DNA from: Zhengitettix transpicula
Lineage: Eukaryota; Arthropoda; Insecta; Orthoptera; Tetrigidae
Assembly (NCBI GenBank): GCA_037074705.1
Contig: CM073591.1
Span: 79,714,532 to 79,778,531 of the forward strand
Length of the DNA: 64,000 nt
Direction: 5' to 3'
In this document: positions 22,560 to 33,344 of the stretch, one piece after another
How positions within the stretch are numbered: the stretch's first letter is position 1
How the letters are laid out: every line of letters begins with the position of its first letter
Notes under the pieces: generated by a model
Told to the model about the DNA's origin: nothing
Seen by the model: the letters and a program-made list of their open reading frames with translations, nothing else
Databases searched by the model: none
Position numbers and translations under genes: made by a program

Positions 22560-22950
22560 ATGATATACTTTAGGGTTCCTTGTCGGGCCCAGGTTTCCGT
22601 GTGTAATTAAACGAACAAATGCCGGAATGAATACTTCACTGAAGTTTCGGGACAAAAGTGAGAAAACTTCCAAGAGGAAATGGTTCTTAAATATTCTCTC
22701 GACGGAGAAATGGTCCGTAAAAAAGAGGTTCCTCTGAGGCGAAAATTTCAATCTGTCCAGGGCATTGGCTGGCAGGCTTTCCCGCGGGAGAAAGTCCAGA
22801 GCGGTAATCCCACTAATCCTTGGAGACGGCTTCTTCGACAGGCGTGCACTCTGCCTGTAATCCCCGCAACCTCGACAAGGCGACACCCAACAACATGCCA
22901 CACGTCTTCTCACCCAACCAATAATATAAGTAATCAAATATATCATTTAT
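22560..22950. other. GC-richer unique segment, both strands open
   Basis: Clearly richer in G, C and CpG than its surroundings (for example TTTCCCGCGGGAGAAAGTCC near 22778). Open frames run on both strands (129 codons minus, 22946-22557; 90 codons plus, 22680-22952), but neither shows a domain I recognise. It may be an exon, a regulatory segment or an unrecognised repeat; I cannot choose. Confidence 0.4.
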
Positions 22951-23669
22951 AAACGTCGAATTTCGCAAAAAAAAATCGAATAATATAATAAAAATAAAAA
23001 AATACTTTAATAATTATTATAAAAAAGTTCCCAAAAGGAAATATTAACAACAAAATAAAAAAGGGGTAGCTGTAAATTATCGATAAAAGCTATTACTAAT
23101 GTAAAATATTTTTATATCAGTGAATAAGATCGAACGGAAGATAAAGAACCAACGGAAAAGAAGAAATGGTAGGAAAATAATATTTTGGAATAATTAAAAA
23201 ATATAAATGATAATAATTTAATATTAAATAACCAACGTTCGACATTTCAACAATTGACGTAACTGTGCTCATTTCCCGGAATTATGACTGTTCAACTTGT
23301 TACCCGAACAATGAAGATTACAATCGTCAAAAATTGGATCAAGATTACACGCACGAGATTATTTGCAAAAAATAACTCAATATTCAAAGGAGGTTTAATT
23401 ATTTCTGTTCCGTAAAATAAATTGAAATAGATATATCACGTGTAATGGCGAAGTCATCTAGTGATCAATATCAGAGGCCGTAGATTTTAATTTCTTTATT
23501 TTTCTTTATTATTCACTCATCTGGACCTCCTGAATAATAATTTGTTATTCTGTTTAATAATACTTTTAGAGTTACCTTAAGAATAACCTTACATTTATTA
23601 TTTGGAGAGCCGAATGGATTTTTTTATGTCGGTTGCCGTAAATGTTCCAGACCGATCGTATAATATATA
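22951..23669. other. Very AT-rich stretch, nothing recognised
   Basis: A/T homopolymer-rich DNA directly upstream of the next LTR, with no feature seen. Confidence 0.65.
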
Positions 23670-23673
23670 ATAT

Positions 23674-24693
23674 TGTAGTAATTGGTAATTAAGACATTGT
23701 TCTAATTGAAAAGTTGAATTGTAGAGGACTCATTATTACTGGATATAGAGCGGACGCCACAACAAACCGGCAAGGCAAAGAAAGCATTGTTGATCGGTTG
23801 AGAAGGTTTTACGCGCTCAAAATTTACGAGACGAAGAATTCAGTCGGGCAGCGGACAGCAAGCAGTTTGAAAGCTTTACAGTCGGGCAGCAGACAGCGAA
23901 TAGATCAGACGAAAAGTTTTACAGTCGGCAAGACAGAACGAAAGAATGTGGTCCAGTCACAAACACGCTTTCAAATATTAAAAAGTAAAGCAATATTCAG
24001 TCGGGAAGGAGACAGAGCAACTAGTGTGTATTCGGTGGTCGAGCGTAGATTCATCATGCTGGCCATAGACGAACCAATTAAGTCCATTTTCAACTAAAGT
24101 CATGAGATCTACAAATACAGGTTGCAGTAAAGCATCGAGAACCAACCAATTTGTGTTAAACCAACTAACAAACAACGCCAATTAGAGCCTGTGAACATTT
24201 AGAGTCTGTGAGTACTTAGAATCAGTGATGTCCCCAAAATTGTGCACGAAAAGTTAAAAAGAGACCTGGGCGGCCGTAAGTAGAGAAAAACTTTAAAATC
24301 ATTTGTAAACCGTGTTTAAAAGATAAAAGTCAGATCGTTCTTTAATTACTTAATTATCGATAAAATGAGATCGTTAATTCTTGATAAAATTAAAATTGTT
24401 TAAATTCAATCTTTAGTATTATTTCTTCCGCAACAAATTTCGTCTATGTTCAGACGCATTGATTTCCATAAAAAGTAAATGTAATTTTGATTATATAAAC
24501 TCTGCCATTTATCAAACCCAGTTCAAGACCCTGAGATCCCAAATATTTATGTGTATTTTATACTTGTTTTAAACAATTGTTAATAAATCTTGTTTAATAG
24601 TTTTCACTTAAGTTCTTTCATTTAAAACGCCACATAATTTATATCTTGAAATATTGTAAAAGAATTTGTAATATAATTATATTAATTATTACA
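23674..24693 (+). mobile_element. Solo LTR, family LTR-A, with ATAT target duplication
   Basis: A 1020-bp plus-strand LTR from TGTAGTAATTGGTAATTAAG to TTAATTATTACA, flanked by ATAT at 23670-23673 and 24694-24697. It has a GTAAGT donor (24276-24281), the tRNA-Lys-like motif (24511-24538) and an AATAAA (about 24583) before the 3' end. The U3 keeps a 127-codon open frame (23714-24097), with the repeated word CAGTCGGGCAGC translating as SVGQ-like repeats. The next LTR begins 3.5 kb downstream in the same orientation, but the DNA between lacks gag-pol homology, so the two are not ends of one provirus. Confidence 0.92.
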
Positions 24694-24697
24694 ATAT

Positions 24698-27600
24698 ATA
24701 TTGTCGAATCTTATCCTCCCAACATCTCTTTCTATTCGCATTTTTGTTCGTAACTACAGACACTCAGATTCGAGTTGGTCACAATCACAAACAGTCACCC
24801 CTATCGTTTGACTTACAAAGTCAAGTCAAAGTTCCTTCCATACTCCCTGAAGCAACTTTGAGATCTGAATCTCCATGAGAACTGGGATTGGTCGACTGCG
24901 AGTTGCCAACCGTTCACCGTCAGGCTTTCTTTAGATTTAGATTTATTATTCATTCCATTAGTCCTTGGTCGACGAAATATAATACGTCGTAATATAAGAT
25001 TACAAGAAAATAATGAAATATTACAAAGTTCAAAGACATAACGTCCATTACAAATATTTATATAATTTAAATAAACGGAAAATATTCTAATGTAACAGTA
25101 AATAAAGAAATGATGACTATATTAATCTTCAATTTTCATTCGTCAGAGTTGCCAACAGCAAATCTTACTTCGATTCCCGTCGAACATGTAAAAAAATGAA
25201 ACTCTAATTCTCAAATAAATAATTATCACTGCAACATCTTATAACTTTGCAATATTCGTTGGACAATTTTCAAATAAAGTAACAATAATAGTTTAAGTAA
25301 TAATAAAAAATAATTAAATCAGTATTTTAACTTTTATATACAATTTATTTCTGCATGGCTAAAACCACATCAGTTAACCCGATTCAATTTAATAACGAAA
25401 GAATAAAACAAGGAAACCTTCTGATTTGAAAAAAGTAATTCTAATTGTTCTTGATAAATATTGGGTCGGATTAATATATATTAATTGAACATTTTTAATA
25501 TTGTATCCCGTAACATATGTAAACTTAATGTTAAAAAGTGATTGCAGATGCAATAATTTTTATTTTTAATGAACAAATTTTCAAATAATTCGACGCTTCC
25601 TTAGCATACGAAAGTAATTATTAACTCTTTAAATGACTATTACTATTTTCGTAATGTTACTGTCACCGAAGAATATAAATCAAAGCAGCGAAAATCGTAT
25701 ATTCAGGAGGAACCAGCTACGGAAATTGTACATAGATTTCTCAATGTATTTTCTTGCAGATGTAATTGAACGTGTAACTTGTCTGCATATATAAAAATCC
25801 TATTCAAAAAACGATCCATGTTGTGTGTACTTCTTGTACTGTTGATATATTATCTGATTGAATCGATACGTAAAATTGAAATACGAGTAACGCTGATCTT
25901 TATTTTTTTATTTTGGTTTTCTTAAACAATGAACAAATAAAACCTCTTGTCTGTGTAACAGACTTCGAAGCAAGAAAAAAGTGCAATTATTTCCATATAT
26001 AGCAACAGATCGACACTAACAATAAACGAATAACAAAATGCGCTAAAGCGTTGATAGGCGTAGAGAATTACTATCAAAGATTATCGTACAAGATGTGGTA
26101 GAACGCCTTAAAATTATGTAGCCAAAAAGTTACGCAGAACGCGACTACGCAAAGTTCTTCACTGCTTATTTCAACGGGAATAATGTAATAATGATCCACA
26201 ACCACCCACTGCATACAAAAAAAAACTGTGACGAGTGTCACGTACACGATAATTTCGGGAAATGGTGATAGTTTCATCTTTTATTTTTAAAAATAAATTA
26301 TCAATTTTTTTCTTCCTCAAAAATAAATTTTAACGAGAATGTTTTCTAAAGAATCAACTATTTATGACAGCTTGTTTGTCTTTTAAATAATTAAACATTC
26401 ATACTATATACTAGCCTGGGTCATCTCAGGGACACCATAAACAATGCGACAGACTCTAATATGAGACATTTTGGACTATTTTTTTCCCTTACCACCTTCC
26501 CCGATCCATCTCCATGCCGTGGGGAGCTGAACCTGAACTTAATCGGAATAAGTAATGTCAGTATTGAACGCAGCGACCCCCAAAACTGTGAATTCGACGC
26601 CAATCAAAAGTGGTTTTCGCAACTTCTCGTCCATATCACCCCTGTCGAAACGGATTCTACGTGAGTCTTACTCCACAATGCTTTATTAAGATCGAATAGT
26701 TACGAAGTTTGCTTGAAATTACTGTTTGAGTTTGACTTACGAGAAACACACACACACACATGTTTATTACATTTCTTATCTTCTTGAAATTTATGTATTG
26801 AAAATTATTAGCATAGCGACCACTACAATAAGTCACTAAATCGAAAATATAATTACATAATTAAATTTAGAACATTCTAAATAAACTATTACGATAACAT
26901 TCGTTATATCCCTGGATGGCATCAACTAAATTTTTATCATTTTTCCCTGTGGTTCACGACACTTGAATTAGCATTCACTAAAAATAACAATAAATCTGAA
27001 TGGTTTCTTTGTAACTGCTTGTGTTTTTTTTTCGCTTAATATCAATATTCGTTCTTTTGGCGCGTTTAAATCTTGTCAATTGGCAGCCACGAAATGAGGC
27101 GCTCGATATAATCTACCTAGTTGCCAAATACGGGACTGGCAAAGCTAGTCAAGATCATCCCACTCCGGAAATGGAAACGTTCGTAGCCCTGTGCTGTTAT
27201 TTCCGGATCAAGCGTCAGTTAAATTCACTAATAAAAGATTGACTGGCAGGATAAATGACAATACCGCAAAATTTCTCACCAGCTTACATTTCGTTCGCGG
27301 AATCCCTGAATCAGAATGGCGCAGCACGGAGGTGGAAAGAGCCTGTACCGTTGGTTTTCCTTACTTGCCAATTGTTTGGAGTATTGAAATATAATGCCCA
27401 ATAATCAAAACTATTTCTGAGATAAAAATATAAAATTTACGTGACAAAATTTCCCTCGTTATATAAACAAATAACCATACAGATTCAGAACGATCTAGTA
27501 CTTTCCCACCTGATATCACAAAGGTCAATGACACTACCTGAATTCAAAACCTCTCCTTGGATCGGCCATCTATGACATACACACCCAGAAGGCTGTTTTT

Positions 27601-27809
27601 CCATATATCTACTTCACAGATTCCGTGAATGAAGTATAACTTCGTGGTAACGATTATAGCTGAATATAAAACGCATTTCCTTCCCTGTGTATTATCGTTG
27701 ACCATAATTTCCACACTTTGGCTGTAATTTCTTATTTCGGTGTCAACCTAATTTTGAAGCTTCAATTTTCCTTTAATATACAGGGGATTGTAACATTCAA
27801 TAATTAATT
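24698..27809. other. AT-rich stretch between two LTRs, nothing firmly recognised
   Basis: Checked as a possible retroelement interior because it lies between two same-strand LTRs, but no gag, protease, reverse transcriptase, RNase H or integrase motif is visible. A short (CA)n run lies at about 26749-26760. Frames near 26421-26664 are open on both strands without a domain. No RNA gene seen. Confidence 0.55.
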
Positions 27810-27975
27810 GCCCGTCGTCGCTACACAACGAGGAAACGAGATATTCCCCCTGGCACGAAACTGCAAACGTGAAACTGCAGCCGAGGTTGAGCGTCGACGG
27901 CCGTCAGCCAGAACTCGAAATAATTAACGACGTCGAAAGTTTTATTTTGCTTTGGATTAGCACGGTCACTGGCGG
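27810..27975. promoter_or_regulatory. CpG-dense patch
   Basis: About 16 CpGs in roughly 150 bp inside AT-rich DNA, including GAGCGTCGACGGCCGTCAGC and AACGACGTCGAAAG, with a repeated word GAAACTGCA. CpG clustering of this kind often marks a promoter or a germline-unmethylated regulatory site. No TATA box or coding frame is evident beside it, so the role is inference. Confidence 0.3.
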
Positions 27976-28185
27976 AGTACCTTTCTCATTGTTTACGGCT
28001 TCTCTATGATTATGTTGCGGATATAAACGTCACTTTGACATAGTACATTGAAGTGAACCAATACACCATTTATTAACTGAGATGAAATACACCATTCCGG
28101 TTGCATCTAGCGTCAAATACATCAGTCGTAAAAATGTATTATACATATATTTAATTTATTAGCATAACTAAATATATATATATAT

Positions 28186-29097
28186 TGTAGTAATTGGTAA
28201 TTAAGACATTGTTCTAATTGAAAAATTGAATTGTAGAGGACTCATTATTAGTGGATATAGAGCGGACGCCGCAACAAACCGGCAAGTCAAAGAAAACATT
28301 GTTGATGAGTCGAGAAGGTTCTACGCGCTCAAAACTTGCGAGTCGAAAGCTTTACAGTCGGGCAGTAAGCAGCAAGGAGAAAAGACCAAAATTCCAAGTC
28401 ATGAAAATTTGAACAGTACAGCCGGGCAGCAGACAGCGAATAAACCAGACGAAAAGTTTTACAGTCGGCAGTCAGAACGAAAGAATGTGGTCCAGTCACA
28501 AACATGCTTTCAAATATTAAAAAGTAAAGTAATATTCAGTCGGGAAGGAGACAGAGCAACTAGTTGCAGTAAAGCATCGAGAACCAACCAATTTGTGTTA
28601 AACCAACTAACAAACAACGCCAATTAGAGCCTGTGAACATTTAGAGTCTGTAAGAACTTAGAATCAGTGATGTCCCCAAAATTGTGCACGAAAAACTAAA
28701 AATGAGACCTGGGCGGCCGTAAGTAGAGAAAAACTTTAAAATCATTTGTAAACCGTGTTTAAAAGATAAAAGTCAGATCGTTCTTTAATTATTTAATTAT
28801 CGATAAAATGAGATCGTTAATTCTTGATAAAATTGAAATTGTTAAATTCAATCTTTAGTATTATTTCTTCCGCAACAAATTTCGTCTATGTTCAGACGCA
28901 TTGATTTCCATAAAAAGTAAATGTAATTTTGTTTATATGAATTCTGCCATTTATCAAACCCAGTTCAAGACCCTGAGATCCCAATTATTTTGTGTATTTT
29001 ATACTTGTTTTAAAATTGATAATAAATCTTGTTTAATAACTTTCACTAAGTTTTTTTTCATTTAGAAACGCCACATTCGTATTATATTTTAATTATT

Positions 29098-29100
<3 letters not shown>
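28186..29100 (+). mobile_element. Solo LTR, family LTR-A, inside an (AT)n tract
   Basis: A 915-bp LTR from TGTAGTAATTGGTAATTAAG to TTAATTATTACA, with ATAT on both sides (28182-28185 and 29101-29104) and a long (AT)n run following. It has a GTAAGT donor (28719-28724), the tRNA-Lys-like motif (28953-28980) and a late polyadenylation-type AATAAA. The U3 keeps a 133-codon frame (28226-28627) homologous to that in the copy at 23.7 kb. Compared with that copy it has a deletion after ACTAGT and a U3 rearrangement. Confidence 0.92.

Positions 29101-29138
<38 letters not shown>
29101..29138. repeat. (AT)n microsatellite
   Basis: An uninterrupted AT dinucleotide run directly abutting the LTR end. With the short AT run on the other side (28171-28185) it indicates insertion of the LTR into a microsatellite. 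Confidence 0.95.
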
Positions 29139-29140
<2 letters not shown>

Positions 29141-29176
29141 CAAATATTATTTTCAAAGTTTTGGTTACTCACATAA

Positions 29177-29762
29177 TGTCCGACTGATACCAGCATTCTT
29201 TTGTAGCTTCAAAAGTAGACTAATGCACTGATTCAAAATTTCCTCACAGATTCTACACATATGAAGTCGAAATACAATTCCTCAGCTCCCAGGAGATTCT
29301 GATGAACCTCTCCTAATTGGCCAGCTATCGGATGTCGTTTTCCCTCAACACGAAATTGTTCAATTTCTTTATAAGGAAGCAACCCCTGCTTCACCGTTGG
29401 GTAGTTGTTAGAATATCTCTCTGTCCAACTATCTGCTTGCTTACAGGAACTCAAGATTTGCAGATTTTATACTTTTACTGATTTATTTATCGATTTGAAT
29501 TGAAACAGCTAAGTATCTCGGTGAAGATTTGTTTTTATGTCTCTCCTCTCGTGGCTGATCGTAGACGACTTTTCTCTTTCGCTCCTCGCCTTAGACTGAA
29601 AACTATACTTTTGCGCGCGTAATCGCCATTCCGACTCCTCAACAAAGAAACAGAACTCGCCGCTCATTGTTGCTTTGCTCGCTCATGCCGCCACCATTCC
29701 TTTATTCGCTAACAATTTAAATTATTTAAAAACAATTAATGGCTTAATTAACTATTGCTACA
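29177..29762 (-). mobile_element. Probable LTR, family LTR-B (boundary at left tentative)
   Basis: The right end (minus-strand start TGTAGCAATAGTTAATTAAG) and the following AATTGTTTTTAAATAATTTA and GGCGGC/AACAATGA words match the start of the LTR at 59200-59693, so this is the same family. A left boundary at 29177 is proposed because TG follows ATAA (29173-29176) and ATAA also follows the right end (29763-29766), a possible 4-bp duplication. The left half does not resemble the other LTR-B, and a 73-codon minus frame (29454-29233, with RHPIAGQLGEVHQNLLGAEE) is unexplained. The element could instead be an LTR start joined to internal sequence. Confidence 0.55.
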
Positions 29763-29766
29763 ATAA

Positions 29767-30752
29767 ATATATGTATATACATACATAAAATTTATTCACA
29801 TTATAATTGGGTTTCAGCCTCTGATAACGGAATGAAACATTGTGCACGATTCTTAACGTTAGGGTCAGCGCTTGGTACGAATGAATACTATCTAAAGAAT
29901 AGGTCTTTGGTTTATTTTCGTTTTGTAACACTTACTGTTCTAAAATCAAGGCCTTTTATTCATAGAAATAACAGTTTCAATTGTTTATTTCACTTAACGT
30001 TCTTAAAAGCTTTCGACGTGCCAGATCGTATTCAGCAATAATACTTCTACATAAGTGTTATCAATCTATATATTTTATACACTAATAAAAGTTTATTATT
30101 TGTATTACATTAAATTATTTTCGATTACCATTATTATATTGTTTTACAAATATACTGTTCAGACATTAATTTATCATCTTTTCGTAAGATTGTAGCTTAC
30201 ATTGTAAATAAATAGCATATAAATATTTTGTAGATATTTTATATGGTTTCCAAAGATATTATAATATATTTCTTTGATTTTAATAATTGATATGCTTATA
30301 TGAATATAAATATTTTGTAAGTTCAATTTTTTTAAGTTGCAGAAAATGCTTGCTTAAAAACTCCAATTTCACTACCTTTATTTTTATTATTTTTAATACT
30401 TCTCCTGTTTTTATCCGTGAAAAATAATTCTAAAACCTAAAGTTTATGGTTACTATTCGATTTTTGTAAAATAGATACAGCTTGGATTTTAAAATTACGA
30501 TTATATTTTTACTTATTTTCTTTGGTCTTTTTGAGTTTAATTTTGTCTGTAGACTCTATCTAAATATCTCCTCGCGTACTGTTGACAACATGAATTGTTT
30601 GCCTGTTAAAGCATGCCTTAAAAAAAGAAAATTAACTTTGTCAGAATTTTTCAAGTCGTAAACTGACTAAAGAAGGATAAATAAGTTTTACAAAATTAAT
30701 AATTACAGTGCAGAAGTTCATTCGTTGATTAGAAATATTACTATTATACGAT
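29767..30752. other. AT-rich stretch, nothing recognised
   Basis: No family repeat or coding homology. Near 29818-29842 the words CTGATAACGGAATGAAACATTG are faintly hammerhead-like but too degenerate to call. Confidence 0.55.
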
Positions 30753-30767
30753 GATACTAAGAGATTA

Positions 30768-30986
30768 CGTACGTCGACAGCTCATAAAGGACCTTGGCCT
30801 TCTGAGACGGCTGCCAGACTGTCATCTTACATGACTTATTCTGAATTTAGGAGTGACACCTGGTCAGTATCGATTATCCCACAGCCTTAACCCCAGGTAG
30901 ACCATAAACATCCCATACCGGGATTCGAGCCGAGACCTTTGTAATGCGAGGCAATGATGTTGGTCGCTACACCACAGCACACCGGC
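30768..30986 (-). mobile_element. tRNA-derived SINE with 15-bp target duplication
   Basis: A 219-bp insertion bounded by a 15-bp duplication: GATACTAAGAGATTA (30753-30767) and GATACTAGGAGATTA (30987-31001), one mismatch. On the minus strand the head reads GTGGTGTAGCGACCAACATC (A-box region) and then TCTCGGCTCGAATCCCGG (B-box). The body continues to the left end without an obvious poly-A. The anticodon arm is too degenerate to assign the parent tRNA. The well-preserved duplication suggests a fairly recent insertion by LINE machinery. Confidence 0.88.
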
Positions 30987-31001
30987 GATACTAGGAGATT
31001 A

Positions 31002-32852
31002 TAATAAGATTTATCACATTCAACAGGACGAAATGAAAGGTATCCTAAATAAATACGGAACGAGTCTAGCTTATCTAAGAGTCCAGAACAGAAGTACTTT
31101 CATTTATCTGCTCAGTCTATCGTTACACTTTATTATATAAACTACCACAACTGTAACGAACGAAATTTTCGTCTTAAATTGTTCAAATGGTGGATGGCAT
31201 TTTAAGGTAGCCTCAAAGGTTTTTATTATTATCCCTTATTTACAGTCGGATGAACTATTAAGGTCATGAGCGACTCCTTCTTTCACTCTATTTACATATT
31301 TACAGCTTAATTATTAATAACATTCTCTTTGTTCATTATACAGTTTTCTTAATTATATTCATTACAGTTCATTATAAATCAGTTATTTAAGTGAACTTCA
31401 GCAGCTCCTTTATGAGGTCCTCGGACGAGCAGAAATCTGCGAAGGAGTTTCAGGTTATTGTGGCTTCCCTTTCCTTCTTAAAGATAGGAAATCGAATATG
31501 ATGTGGGGGATCGTTAGGGTAACATTGCATAAGGGACAGCTTGGCTGAGGAAATATAGAGAACAGACAAGAATGCGGCGGATTAGTAAGCAATAATCTGA
31601 TCATGGATACTACCACCTAGACGTCTAGAAAATTCATTGGGATGGAGGACAGCATAGAAATACATTCATATTCCGATGTAGATACCCAACCCTCGCGATT
31701 ATTCTCAAAGTTGTTTGCCGTTAAGAGAAATCAGTCAGGCGTTTTTCTGTAAAGCGAACAAAATAAATTTCCAAACAATTTAAACCAGGTTTTGAAACGA
31801 TACCCATTTAATGTCAAGTTGGCAGTGTAATATTTCTAGGAACCTAACAACGGCTCTAAATAAGTAAGATCTGTCGTTTTTTTCGAAATCGGCCCAACCG
31901 GTATTTTTTTTTTGTAAAAATGCGTGAAACTTACAGATATACGAATTCATATCGATCCTAAGTAATGTTTTTACTCTAATTACGTAGTTTAATGTGAGAA
32001 TAATTTTATTAATATCATAGAGTGGTCTTTACTCGAGGTTCGCCTCTGAACATACGCCGTGGATCAAGGCAAATTTCCATGAATGAAGACGATTTGGCGT
32101 TTTATTCCTCACTATCTGTGGTTCGATCTAGAGACGGGCAGAAGCTGTGTCATATCGAGCTGCTGCTGTATCAACATTTACTCTGGCTGATGAGGACAGA
32201 GGCGCGCACAATGCGCCCATTCAAGTCGCTGCAGTGAGGACAGCGTCCAGAGGGGGTGTCACCAGGTCCTCGGGCTCAGCTGAGATGTCATCAGTTTCGT
32301 CAATGCGTTGATAAGTCACAATAACCTACGTAGAATATTCACGCTTCATATTTGGAAGGTTGGGAAATAGGCTAACGTCACCGTCGACGACGAACGGATA
32401 GGAGGCCTTCACGGATTGAGTGACATAACTTCTATACCCTCAGAGATTTTTCATGTACTTATTTCGTTAAATATTGACACTAACGATAACATAAGGAGGT
32501 ATAAAATTTATTTAGCTTAACGATAAATCATTAAGCAGCTTAGTGTACATAAAACTTAAAATATCTTATGCCAATACACTCAGAACTTAGAAAGTCGACT
32601 CTGCGATTCTTGTTTATCTTTCATATTACGGCCATGTTTGTAAACATAAAATATCTGCTCTTGGATCATTTTGGCGTGTTCTTACGTTGACGGCCGTCGC
32701 AGCCTAAATGAAAAATGAAAATTAATAGCCAACGAAAAAAAAAATCTGATTCATGTAATAAAATATTTTCCATTTTTAAAAACATTCCTCTTCAAATAAG
32801 TGTATTGACATATTTTTCTAGTGATGTAAAGATATAAATTACTGTTATTTGA
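31002..32852. other. Mostly unrecognised; one possible broken coding remnant
   Basis: On the minus strand about 31390-31560 reads as SSAKLSLMQCYPNDPPHHIR, then FPIFKKEREATIT, a stop, then FADFCSSEDLIKELLKFT and a final stop. The protein-like composition and single internal stop suggest a pseudogenised C-terminus, but I do not recognise the family. A 71-codon plus frame at 32022-32237 has no identifiable domain. The rest is AT-rich filler. Confidence 0.35.
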
Positions 32853-33072
32853 GGGGCCCGTGTGGCCTAATGGATAAGCCGTCGGACTTTGGATCCGAAG
32901 ATTGTAGGTTCGTGTCCTCTCACGGTCGCTTGATAAAGCTGAATTTCTTGAACCCGAAATCTCCTTTATCCTTCACAACAACAAAAAACTCCTTTCCACA
33001 TCCCTCATATATGCCCTCTGGTTTTATGCCTGTTATATATCTGGGGTTCGGCCGCTATCACCCACATAAATA
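32853..33072 (+). mobile_element. SINE with tRNA-Arg-derived head
   Basis: The 73-bp tRNA-like part (32856-32928) reads GCCCGTG-TGGCCTAATGGATAAG and ends CACGGTC-G, closely matching animal tRNA-Arg(TCG). The anticodon stem TCGGA/TCCGA is intact, but the loop gives TTG instead of TCG, a C-to-T change at a CpG. One acceptor pair, the D-stem closing pairs, one T-stem pair and A58 of the T-loop are also altered, so it is not a functional tRNA. About 145 bp of body follow, ending in ATAAATAAA, a SINE-like tail. Internal A and B boxes would have driven Pol III transcription. Confidence 0.75.
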
Positions 33073-33325
33073 AAATTCAAATATCGCAAAATAAAATACT
33101 CCGCTTTATAACTAACTGTCCGTGGTACGTTACTAATTCTAGAATTCACAATGACCTAAATATTCCCTCAACCCAAAAAACAATAATTCAAACCGCCTAA
33201 TCCAATGTAATATAAATCTGCACCACTTCAGTCCCATTATCTCAAATACATAATCCCACCCTCCTCCACCTAAACCTTCAGAATGCTAAAAAAACGACAA
33301 ATTGACCTGGAAACCACCGTAAATT
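33073..33325 (+). pseudogene. Jockey-type LINE reverse transcriptase C-terminus, broken
   Basis: The frame IQISQNKILRFITNCPWYVT then NSRIHNDLNIP matches the C-terminal end of Jockey-clade ORF2 (typically QNKxLRxITNAPWYVxNxxIHxDLxIP). Downstream the reading continues with stops, with HNPTLLHLN resembling the NHPNPLxxxL stretch that follows in this clade. It begins directly after the A-rich tail of the adjacent SINE. This is a different LINE lineage from the RNase-H-bearing copies elsewhere in the window. Confidence 0.85.
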
Positions 33326-33344
33326 AACATATATGTATGTATAT

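Noticed and set aside
22557..22952. Gene from the 129-codon minus frame
   Set aside because: No domain, no start/stop context or splice evidence, and the opposite strand is equally open.
24698..28181. Interior of a provirus between the two plus-strand LTRs
   Set aside because: Each LTR has its own ATAT on both sides, and the sequence between has no gag, protease, reverse transcriptase or integrase motif.
32856..32928. Functional tRNA-Arg gene
   Set aside because: Anticodon loop gives TTG, several stem pairs are broken, A58 is lost, and a SINE body and tail follow, so it is a SINE head.
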